A DNA stretch of 5,186 nt, from positions 1-5,186 of the forward strand of contig CAKQXI010000154.1 of assembly GCA_934281565.1 (NCBI GenBank), in the 5' to 3' direction. This document shows positions 1-5,186 of the stretch, in pieces. This stretch comes from an uncultured Prevotella sp. GTDB lineage: Bacteria; Bacteroidota; Bacteroidia; Bacteroidales; Bacteroidaceae. The translations under genes and the position numbers were made by a program. Numbering within the stretch: position 1 is the stretch's first letter; each line of letters opens with the position of its first letter. The notes beneath the pieces were generated by a model. It searched no databases. It was not told the DNA's origin and worked only from the letters and a program-made list of their open reading frames with translations.

Positions 1-104
1 ACTAAATTACTAAAAATCAGAGATATGCACAACTTTTTATTCATTTTTATTTGTGAAATTAATTCCGCCAACGGGTTAAAATAATCAAAGAAAGCACTAA
101 ATTA

Positions 105-130
105 CGTTATGCCTATTTTAAAATATAACG
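105..130. repeat. A/T-rich interrupted inverted repeat in the pgk upstream region
   Basis: CGTTAT at 105-110 is mirrored by ATAACG at 125-130, and between them lies a second palindrome, ATTTTAAAAT (115-124). The element sits about 60 bp upstream of the -33 box of the pgk promoter. It could be an operator or the tail of a terminator for an upstream gene, but it has no T-tract and its low GC makes chance pairing plausible. The rest of 1-191 is very A/T-rich and shows no convincing coding region, RNA gene or second promoter. A 10-bp direct repeat, ACTAAATTAC, occurs at 1-10 and 96-105 and is also probably chance. Confidence 0.25.
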
Positions 131-191
131 CACATTATGATAAATAACTATTTCTTAGAATCGTATAAAAAATATTAAATGCAAGTAAAAA

Positions 192-223
192 TTTGTAGAT
201 GTCAGATATTTTAAGTATCTTTG
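192..223 (+). promoter_or_regulatory. Bacteroidota-type promoter for pgk
   Basis: TTTG at 192-195 is followed by a 20-nt spacer and TATCTTTG at 216-223. This matches the known Bacteroidota primary sigma factor consensus (TTTG, 19-21 nt, TAnnTTTG) at every fixed position. Transcription would be expected to start a few bases downstream, near 228-232, giving an A/T-rich 5' leader of about 50 nt before the pgk start codon at 282. No other full match is seen upstream of pgk. Confidence 0.8.
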
Positions 224-281
224 CTTTCGAATTTAAAAGGCGTGAATTAATAAACTAAATAAAAATAAATTTTAGGTAAAA

Positions 282-1529
282 ATGAAAATCGAAGAATTTA
301 ACTTTGCCGGTCATAAGGCAATTGTTCGCGTTGACTTCAACGTGCCATTGGATGAAAAAGGTAACGTAACAGATGACACACGTATCCGCGGTGCTCTTCC
401 TACTTTGAAGAAAGTACTTGCCGATGGTGGCGCTCTTATCATGATGAGCCACATGGGTAAGCCAAAGGGCAAGGTTAAACCAGAGCTTTCTCTTTCTCAG
501 ATTGTCAAGAACGTTTCTGATGCTCTCGGCGTAGATGTTAAGTTCGCTAAGGACTGTGGTAATGCCGATGCAGAGGCTGCTGCTCTGAAAGGTGGCGAAG
601 CTCTCTTGCTTGAGAACCTCCGCTTCTACCCTGAGGAGGAAGGTAAACCTGTTGGCGTAGAGAAAGGTACTCCTGAATATGATGCAGCTAAGGCTGAAAT
701 GAAGGAACGCCAGAAGAAGTTTGCTGCTAAGTTGGCTTCTTATGCTGACGTTTACGTGATGGATGCATTCGGTACAGCTCACCGTAAGCATGCTTCTACT
801 GCAGTCATTGCTGACAGCTTCGATAAGGATCACAAGATGCTCGGTTTCTTGATGGAGAAAGAGGTTAAGGCTGTTGATGCAGTGCTCGGCAACATCAAAC
901 GCCCATTTACTGCTATCATGGGTGGTTCTAAAGTTTCTACCAAGATTGGTATCATCGAGAACTTGTTGACTAAGGTTGACAACTTGATTCTTTGCGGTGG
1001 TATGACATATACATTCGCTAAAGCTCAAGGCGGTAAGATTGGTAAGTCTATCTGCGAGGATGATAAACTCGATGTAGCTCTTGATGTCATCAAGAAAGCT
1101 AAGGAGAACAACGTAAACCTCGTACTTGGTACAGATTCTGTTTGCGCTGACGACTTCAAGAACGACGCTAACACTCAGATTTGCCCATCTAACGACATCC
1201 CAGAGGGTTGGGAAGGCATGGACGCAGGTCCTGAGACTCGCAAGGCATTCGCAGAGGCTATCAAGGGTGCTAAGACTATCCTTTGGAACGGTCCTGCTGG
1301 TGTATTCGAGTTCGACAACTTCGCTGGTGGTTCTAAGGCTATTGCTGATGCTATTGCAGAGGCAACCAAGGAAGGTGCATTCTCTCTCATCGGTGGTGGT
1401 GACTCTGTAGCTTGCATCAATAAGTTTGGCTTGGCTGACCAAGTTTCTTATATCTCTACTGGTGGTGGTGCTCTCCTCGAGGCTATCGAGGGTAAGGTAT
1501 TGCCAGGTGTAGCAGCTATCGAGAAATAA
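282..1529 (+). CDS. pgk: phosphoglycerate kinase
   Basis: Cytoplasmic glycolytic enzyme that transfers the acyl phosphate of 1,3-bisphosphoglycerate to ADP, giving ATP and 3-phosphoglycerate (reversible in gluconeogenesis). The 415-residue product is full length. Family motifs appear in order: RVDFNVPL (16-23), the substrate-binding arginine at R36, SHMGKP (56-61, a variant of SHLGRP), ENLRF (111-115) and DAFGTAHR (161-168) with another substrate-site arginine. The nucleotide domain follows with GGSKVSTK (214-221), WNGPAGVFE (335-343), the catalytic GGGDS loop (371-375) and STGGGA (392-397). WNGPAGVFE has Ala where many homologues have Met. A Lys/Glu-rich stretch at about 121-147 is extra relative to the usual form of about 390 residues. 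The start at 282 puts RVDFN at the normal distance from the N-terminus, and no upstream in-frame start is needed. No strong Shine-Dalgarno is present, as is normal for Bacteroidota. The gene has its own promoter and terminator, so it is probably monocistronic. Confidence 0.98.
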   Translation: MKIEEFNFAGHKAIVRVDFNVPLDEKGNVTDDTRIRGALPTLKKVLADGGALIMMSHMGKPKGKVKPELSLSQIVKNVSDALGVDVKFAKDCGNADAEAAALKGGEALLLENLRFYPEEEGKPVGVEKGTPEYDAAKAEMKERQKKFAAKLASYADVYVMDAFGTAHRKHASTAVIADSFDKDHKMLGFLMEKEVKAVDAVLGNIKRPFTAIMGGSKVSTKIGIIENLLTKVDNLILCGGMTYTFAKAQGGKIGKSICEDDKLDVALDVIKKAKENNVNLVLGTDSVCADDFKNDANTQICPSNDIPEGWEGMDAGPETRKAFAEAIKGAKTILWNGPAGVFEFDNFAGGSKAIADAIAEATKEGAFSLIGGGDSVACINKFGLADQVSYISTGGGALLEAIEGKVLPGVAAIEK

Positions 1530-1557
1530 AAAGAATACCCCTTTTTAAGGAGATTTG

Positions 1558-1592
1558 GTCGGAGACATGATGAAATGTGTCTCCGACTTTTT
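1558..1592 (+). terminator. intrinsic terminator after pgk
   Basis: A perfect 10-bp stem (GTCGGAGACA at 1558-1567 pairing with TGTCTCCGAC at 1578-1587) with a 10-nt loop is followed directly by TTTTT (1588-1592). It begins 28 bp after the pgk stop codon and ends 31 bp before the next start codon. It therefore separates pgk from the transporter gene, although some read-through is possible because no clear promoter was found between the two genes. Confidence 0.88.
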
Positions 1593-1623
1593 CAGTTAAA
1601 GCTAAAAACCCAAAAATATTTTA

Positions 1624-3321
1624 ATGGATTGGATTATTAATCTCTTTACTAATACCGAGTCGGTGGCACATATCGCCTTACTTTATGCCATCGTCATAGC
1701 CGTTGGCGTATATCTCGGTAAAATAAAAATCGGAGGTATATCGCTTGGCGTTACTTTCGTGCTCTTCGCAGGAATTCTTGCCGGTCATATCGGTTTTACC
1801 GCTCCCAAGGACATCTTGACATTCATTCAGGATTTCGGCTTGATTTTGTTTGTCTTCATGATTGGTCTTCAGGTAGGTCCGGGATTCTTTGAGAGCTTCA
1901 AGAAAGGTGGTGTGACACTCAACCTACTTTCCACGGCAGCAATCTTACTCAACGTATTGGTGATGTTTGCTTGTTATTATATCTTCTTTGATACAAGCAA
2001 TCCAAACAACTTACCAATGATGATAGGTACTCTTTATGGTGCGGTAACTAACACTCCGGGTCTTGGTGCTGCAAATGAAGCATTGCTTAGCGTTTTCCCA
2101 AATGGAGCTCCAAGTATTGCCAATGGTTATGCTTGTGCTTATCCTCTTGGTGTAGTTGGCATTATTGGTGCGACTATCTTAATCAAATATATTTGTCGTG
2201 TAAATACAGAGGATGAAGAAGCGAAGTTGAGCCAAGAAGAAGCTGCCAACCCACACGCAAAGCCCCATAATATGCACCTTCGGGTAGAGAATGCCTATAT
2301 TGCAGGGCGTACATTGAGAGAAGTTTCCGAATTTTTGAACCGCGATATAGTATGCTCTCGCCTACTCCACAACGGAGAAGTAAGCATTCCTACAAGTAAG
2401 ACAACTTTCGAGGTAGGTGATGAATTGCTTATTGTATGTGCAGAAGCTGATGCAGAGGCTATCAAGGCTTTCATTGGTCCTGAAATCGAAGCAGAATGGG
2501 ACCGTAAGAAAGATGAGAAAGTCGAGCACTTTGTCTCTAAGCGCATCATCGTTACTCGTCCTGAAATGAATGGTAAGACATTGGGTAAAATGCACTTCTC
2601 CAGTGTATATGGCGTCAATGTTACTCGTATTTCTCGCCAAGGCATGGATCTCTTTGCAGGGCGTAACCACCACTTCCACGTAGGTGATCGTATCATGGTC
2701 GTAGGTCCTGAGGAAAACGTGAACCGTGTCGCTGACATGATGGGTAACTCAGTGAAACGCCTTGATGCACCAAATATTGCGACCATCTTTATAGGCATCA
2801 TGATGGGTATTATCTTCGGTAGCTTACCTTTTGCAATACCGGGGATGCCAGTGCCTTTGAAGCTCGGTATAGCAGGTGGTCCATTGATTATAGCTATCTT
2901 GATTGGGCGTTTCGGTTATCGCATGAAATTAGTTACCTATACCACAACCTCTGCCAATAGGATGTTGAGAGAGATAGGACTGGTACTTTTCTTGGCAAGT
3001 GTAGGCATCAAAGCTGGCGCAGGTTTCTGGGAAACGGTAGCGCAAGGTGATGGCATCAAATATGTATATACAGGTTTTCTCATCACCATTATACCTATTC
3101 TTGTCATAGGAACCATTGCCCGCTTGAAATTTAAATTCAACTATTTTACCATTATGGGTATGATTGCTGGTACATACACCGACCCACCAGCATTGGCTTA
3201 TGCCAACGCTTCTTGTTCAAAAGAGGCTCCTGCCGTGGGCTATTCTACTGTATATCCATTGAGTATGTTCCTGCGTATCTTCTCAGCCCAGATTGTTGTA
3301 CTTTTCTTCTGCGGAGGATAG
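1624..3321 (+). CDS. AspT/YidE-family transporter with two TrkA-C (RCK-C) domains
   Basis: Inner-membrane protein of 565 residues with the AspT/YidE (aspartate:alanine exchanger) layout. An N-terminal membrane half (about 12-190) is followed by a soluble middle with two TrkA-C-like domains (about 215-285 and 298-375), then a C-terminal membrane half (about 383-562). The two halves look like a duplication: GTLYGAVTNTPGLGAANEA (135-153) with a later YPLGVVG (173-179) corresponds to GMIAGTYTDPPALAYANAS (512-530) with a later YPLSMF (544-549). Each TrkA-C unit carries the typical F-x-VGD turn (FEVGDELLIV from 262 and FHVGDRIMVV from 351). Characterised AspT exchanges aspartate for alanine; most relatives, including E. 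coli YidE, have no known substrate, so none is assigned. TrkA-C domains often bind small ligands, so gating by a metabolite or nucleotide is possible but inferred. It starts 94 bp after pgk, downstream of the pgk terminator, with an A/T-rich leader and no recognisable promoter or Shine-Dalgarno. A terminator follows its stop codon. Confidence 0.9.
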   Translation: MDWIINLFTNTESVAHIALLYAIVIAVGVYLGKIKIGGISLGVTFVLFAGILAGHIGFTAPKDILTFIQDFGLILFVFMIGLQVGPGFFESFKKGGVTLNLLSTAAILLNVLVMFACYYIFFDTSNPNNLPMMIGTLYGAVTNTPGLGAANEALLSVFPNGAPSIANGYACAYPLGVVGIIGATILIKYICRVNTEDEEAKLSQEEAANPHAKPHNMHLRVENAYIAGRTLREVSEFLNRDIVCSRLLHNGEVSIPTSKTTFEVGDELLIVCAEADAEAIKAFIGPEIEAEWDRKKDEKVEHFVSKRIIVTRPEMNGKTLGKMHFSSVYGVNVTRISRQGMDLFAGRNHHFHVGDRIMVVGPEENVNRVADMMGNSVKRLDAPNIATIFIGIMMGIIFGSLPFAIPGMPVPLKLGIAGGPLIIAILIGRFGYRMKLVTYTTTSANRMLREIGLVLFLASVGIKAGAGFWETVAQGDGIKYVYTGFLITIIPILVIGTIARLKFKFNYFTIMGMIAGTYTDPPALAYANASCSKEAPAVGYSTVYPLSMFLRIFSAQIVVLFFCGG

Positions 3322-3370
3322 ATAGCTTACAATAATTGAAATAACAGCAGTTGTAGCTTATAAATAGTAA

Positions 3371-3410
3371 AAGAGGTGCACAAAAATGAAAAATTGTGCA
3401 CTTCTTTTTT
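3371..3410 (+). terminator. intrinsic terminator after the AspT/YidE-type gene
   Basis: A 13-bp stem (3371-3383 with 3394-3406) contains one G-T wobble and the core GTGCACAA / TTGTGCAC. The 10-nt loop is A-rich, and the strand runs into TTTTTT at 3405-3410. The left arm is A-rich (AAGAGG), so the hairpin may also work for transcripts arriving from the other strand. It lies 49 bp beyond the transporter stop codon and separates that gene from the decarboxylase operon. Confidence 0.88.
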
Positions 3411-3439
3411 GTTTGTTCCAAAAAATATTCGTAACTTTG
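3408..3439 (+). promoter_or_regulatory. Bacteroidota-type promoter for the oadG-led operon
   Basis: TTTG at 3408-3411, a 20-nt spacer and TAACTTTG at 3432-3439 match the Bacteroidota consensus with the same spacing as the pgk promoter. A second TTTG at 3412-3415 would leave only 16 nt and is less likely to be the -33 box. The expected start site is near 3445, giving a leader of about 40 nt before the start codon at 3486. The -33 box begins inside the T-tract of the preceding terminator. Confidence 0.8.
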
Positions 3440-3485
3440 GAGCATTAAACCTAAAAAACAACTCTTTAATAAACGTTAGAAGCGT

Positions 3486-4463
3486 ATGAAGAAATTGGGA
3501 ATTATATTGAGTATGTTCGCCATGACAACCTTGCCGACATGGGCACAAGGAGCCAAAAGCATTCGGATTACGGAGGTGATGACGAACAACCGTACAAGTA
3601 TCATTGATGAGTACGGTAAACATAAGCCTTGGGTGGAGCTATCCAACTCATCTTTCACGACTTACAATATCCGTGGTATGTTCCTTACTACCAATCGCAG
3701 GGTGTTGGATTCGAAGATGACACCAGAGCAAAGACGCCAGTTGATGTCTCCCATCCCCAACAACGAGGCTCGCACAGCCTTAGCAGGAAAGAAAAGTATC
3801 ATTGTTTATGACCGTTCTTGGACGAAGAGTTCAACAGATGCTTGTGCCGAGGCTGGACCTTTCCAACTCAACTTAAATCTGAAAGCAGGACAACCAGCAT
3901 GGATTGCATTGTATGATGGAAATGCCATCGACCTTATTGACTCTATCAGTGTTCCAGCTTTGACCAGTGACCAGTCTTATGAGTTGAGCCAAGATTTCAA
4001 AGTATGGAACAAAGCGAATGGAGCGGAAGTTACTCCGGGCTATTTGCCACAAAATACAGGACTTAGTAAACCTCAGATGCTGAAAAAAACCGATCCTTAT
4101 GGCTTTGGCATTGCAGTATTAGCTATGGGCATTGTCTTCTCATGCCTCGCCCTACTCTTTATCTTCTTCTGGCTCTTTGGAAGTTATATGAAACATAAGC
4201 AACGTATAGCTAATGCAACAAAAACTCATGCTGCCCTACTCTATCAAACTGGTAAGAAGACTGTTGAGTTGACGACGGAGATTAGTCATAAGACGAATGT
4301 GATGCTCAAGGATGGTTTGCAAACCAAAGGCATCGACAAAGAGATTTATATGGCTGTCATTTCACTTGCCTTGCAAAATTACTTGGAGGATGTCCATGAC
4401 ATAGAGTCTGGCATCATCACCATCAAACCTAAGCAAACGCGATGGAATGCTCCGAGATTATAG
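3486..4463 (+). CDS. oadG: OadG-family decarboxylase subunit with periplasmic lamin-tail-like domain
   Basis: Probable gamma/delta-type subunit of a biotin-dependent Na+-pumping decarboxylase. In this family it anchors and assembles the carboxyltransferase and biotin carrier on the membrane pump. The 325-residue protein has a signal peptide (about 1-20, MKK start, hydrophobic core, likely cut after TWA). A lamin-tail-domain-like region follows at about 25-190, with IRITEVMTNN (26-35), the characteristic WVELSN (49-54) and a closing TPGY...N (183-190). There is one strong membrane helix (about 206-232), a basic flank MKHKQR (235-240) and a cytoplasmic tail. The tail ends with EIYMAVISLALQNYLEDVHD (286-305), ESGIITIKP and a final WNAPRL, all typical of OadG C-termini. 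Ordinary OadG/MmdD subunits are about 80-130 residues and lack the external domain, but long versions are known from Bacteroidota. The predicted topology is LTD outside, OadG tail inside. The start follows the operon promoter by about 45 bp and gives a proper signal peptide. The decarboxylase substrate (oxaloacetate or methylmalonyl-CoA) is unresolved. Confidence 0.87.
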   Translation: MKKLGIILSMFAMTTLPTWAQGAKSIRITEVMTNNRTSIIDEYGKHKPWVELSNSSFTTYNIRGMFLTTNRRVLDSKMTPEQRRQLMSPIPNNEARTALAGKKSIIVYDRSWTKSSTDACAEAGPFQLNLNLKAGQPAWIALYDGNAIDLIDSISVPALTSDQSYELSQDFKVWNKANGAEVTPGYLPQNTGLSKPQMLKKTDPYGFGIAVLAMGIVFSCLALLFIFFWLFGSYMKHKQRIANATKTHAALLYQTGKKTVELTTEISHKTNVMLKDGLQTKGIDKEIYMAVISLALQNYLEDVHDIESGIITIKPKQTRWNAPRL

Positions 4464-4465
4464 AA

Positions 4466-4538
4466 AGCGAAGAGTGAAGAATTCTCTTGCAAAATGAGGG
4501 CGCAAGCCTAATTCTTAATTATTAATTATAAATAAATT
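4466..4538. repeat. repeat-like intergenic hairpin between oadG and the biotin-carrier gene
   Basis: The 75-bp gap holds AAGAATT (4477-4483) pairing with AATTCTT (4510-4516), and within it CTTGC (4486-4490) pairing with GCAAG (4502-4506). The result is a stem of 7 + 5 bp with a small asymmetric internal loop and an 11-nt apical loop. The left side is purine-rich (AGCGAAGAGTGAAGAATT) and the right side decays into A/T repeats of the TTAATTATTAATTAT type. No T-tract follows, so it is unlikely to be a full terminator. The composition resembles the short intergenic repeats I associate with Bacteroidales genomes; that resemblance is from memory and is not shown by this window, which contains only one copy. 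In an operon it could act as an mRNA processing or stability element. Confidence 0.45.
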
Positions 4539-5006
4539 ATGAAGTACGAATATAAAGTAAAAGGCGTGGATTACGAAGTAGAAATCCAAGACATAGAAGG
4601 CAACATAGCCAATGTAACCGTCAATGGTATTCCATTTGAGGTAGAAATGAAACAACCTGTGAAGGCAAGCAAACAGAAAGTACGTTTGTCGGATGACGCA
4701 GCACCAACGACTCAGGTAACAGCAACTACAGAAACTAAGACCGTGGAGCCTGCAAAAGCAAAAGTAACAGCTCCAGCTACTCCAGCAACAAATGGAAAAC
4801 CAGTAACAGCTCCTCTCCCAGGCACCATCAATGACATCAAGGTAAAGGTTGGTGACCAAGTCAAAGTCGGTGATGCCGTCGTTATCCTTGAAGCTATGAA
4901 GATGCAAAACAATATCGAAGCCGAGGTCGCAGGAACTATCGCAAGCATCAACGTGAACAAGGGCGATGCCGTCATGGAAGGCGACACACTCGTAACCATT
5001 AAATAA
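4539..5006 (+). CDS. biotin carrier protein of the decarboxylase (biotin/lipoyl domain)
   Basis: Small cytoplasmic carrier of 155 residues that shuttles CO2 on biotin from the carboxyltransferase to the membrane pump; equivalent to MmdC or to the C-terminal part of OadA. Residues 1-38 form a short beta-rich module (MKYEYKVKG...YEVEI...VTVNG...FEVEM). Residues about 52-88 are an Ala/Pro/Thr-rich flexible linker. Residues 89-155 are a biotinyl domain beginning VTAPLPGTI and containing EAMKM (118-122). K121 (codon 4899-4901) is the predicted biotinylation site; it lies 34 residues before the C-terminus, close to the usual 35. The Pro-Gly pair at 94-95 and VKVGDQV (102-108) fit the same fold. It lies 75 bp after oadG and only 9 bp before the pump gene, which supports one operon. 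The leader is A/T-rich without a Shine-Dalgarno site. A free-standing carrier favours a methylmalonyl-CoA-type complex organisation but does not prove the substrate. Confidence 0.95.
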   Translation: MKYEYKVKGVDYEVEIQDIEGNIANVTVNGIPFEVEMKQPVKASKQKVRLSDDAAPTTQVTATTETKTVEPAKAKVTAPATPATNGKPVTAPLPGTINDIKVKVGDQVKVGDAVVILEAMKMQNNIEAEVAGTIASINVNKGDAVMEGDTLVTIK

Positions 5007-5015
5007 CAAGGCATT

Positions 5016-5186
5016 ATGGGATTTACTGATTTCATTACACAAAACTTCAATGAGTTTCTTACTTACACTGGCTTTGCCAATGCCTCAGCTGGAAACCTTA
5101 TCATGATATTGGTTGGAGCCGTGTTCATCTGGCTTGCTATCAAAAAAGACTTTGAACCACTATTGTTGGTACCTATTGGATTGGGT
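5016..5186 (+). CDS. oadB: Na+-translocating decarboxylase beta subunit, N-terminal fragment (cut by window end)
   Basis: The open frame runs from ATG at 5016 to the window edge, giving 57 residues with no stop. It begins MGFTDFITQNFNEF. GNLIMILVGAVFIWLAIKKD (26-45) gives the first membrane helix, and FEPLLLVPIGLG (46-57) leads into the next. The pattern of a hydrophobic helix, AIKKDFEPLLL and then PIG is the conserved N-terminus of OadB/MmdB/GcdB, the integral membrane subunit that decarboxylates carboxybiotin and exports Na+. The full protein is usually about 375-420 residues, so most of it lies outside the window. The start is 9 bp after the biotin-carrier stop codon, with AAGG (5008-5011) as a weak, rather close ribosome-binding match; translation is probably coupled. 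It could equally be named mmdB; the sequence here does not decide the substrate. Confidence 0.93.
   Translation, partial: MGFTDFITQNFNEFLTYTGFANASAGNLIMILVGAVFIWLAIKKDFEPLLLVPIGLG

Noticed and set aside
1..281. Possible small RNA, riboswitch or peptide gene in the pgk leader region.
   Set aside because: The stretch is strongly A/T-rich, with no conserved riboswitch core, no stable GC stem and no start codon with a credible reading frame. Only the promoter is well supported.
255..1442. A 395-codon open frame on the minus strand covering nearly all of pgk.
   Set aside because: It is antisense to an unmistakable full-length Pgk, has no recognisable domain, is rich in Cys/Ser/Leu as expected from reverse reading of biased codons, and has no promoter or terminator of its own on that strand.
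1550..1557. GAGATTTG as a possible -7 box for the transporter gene.
   Set aside because: The first base of TAnnTTTG is wrong, there is no TTTG 19-21 nt upstream, and any transcript would run straight into the terminator hairpin at 1558-1592.
2295..2801. A 168-codon minus-strand frame inside the transporter gene.
   Set aside because: It lies entirely antisense to the TrkA-C domains of a clear gene, and the predicted protein shows no family motif; a codon-bias shadow.
3324..3358. Imperfect inverted repeat AGCTTACAA / TTGTAGCT just after the transporter stop codon.
   Set aside because: Short, with a bulge and an 18-nt loop, and no T-tract. The strong hairpin immediately downstream explains termination better.
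4515..5042. A 175-codon minus-strand frame opposite the biotin-carrier gene.
   Set aside because: The plus-strand frame has a perfect biotinyl motif and domain. The opposite frame is Cys/Phe/Tyr-rich low-quality sequence with no motif.
1..5186. CRISPR array, insertion sequence, tRNA/rRNA or phage-like module.
   Set aside because: No regularly spaced repeats, transposase frames, terminal inverted repeats with target duplications, or tRNA/rRNA signatures were seen. The genes are core metabolism with consistent orientation.

Overview
The window reads as chromosomal DNA from an anaerobic Bacteroidales bacterium, most likely Prevotella/Segatella-like. Three things point there. Two places carry well-formed Bacteroidota sigma-ABfr promoters (TTTG, 20-nt spacer, TAnnTTTG). 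Start codons are preceded by A/T-rich leaders rather than strong Shine-Dalgarno sites. The genes also have the order and domain make-up of a Bacteroidales biotin-dependent, sodium-pumping decarboxylase, including an OadG-like subunit with a periplasmic lamin-tail-type domain. The genus is inferred from overall resemblance and was not tested.

Layout, all genes on the + strand: (1) 1-281, an A/T-rich leader with no supported gene and a good promoter at 192-223. (2) 282-1529, phosphoglycerate kinase (pgk), closed by an intrinsic terminator at 1558-1592. (3) 1624-3321, an AspT/YidE-type transporter: two membrane halves around two TrkA-C (RCK-C) domains, followed by a strong terminator at 3371-3410. 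(4) A promoter at 3408-3439, whose -33 box lies in the T-tract of that terminator, starts a new operon: OadG-like subunit (3486-4463), biotin carrier protein (4539-5006) and the start of the OadB/MmdB sodium-pump subunit (5016 to the window edge).

Metabolically, pgk serves glycolysis, which feeds PEP, oxaloacetate and the succinate/propionate branch of these anaerobes. The final operon encodes three of the four usual parts of a Na+-translocating oxaloacetate or methylmalonyl-CoA decarboxylase: membrane anchor, biotin carrier and membrane decarboxylase/pump. The carboxyltransferase (alpha) subunit is not in the window. The transporter may move a dicarboxylate or amino acid, but its substrate cannot be read from sequence.

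Most of the window is ordinary core metabolism. The points most worth a second look are the lamin-tail/OadG architecture, the absence of an alpha subunit at the head of its operon, the terminator/promoter overlap, and a repeat-like hairpin between the oadG and biotin-carrier genes.
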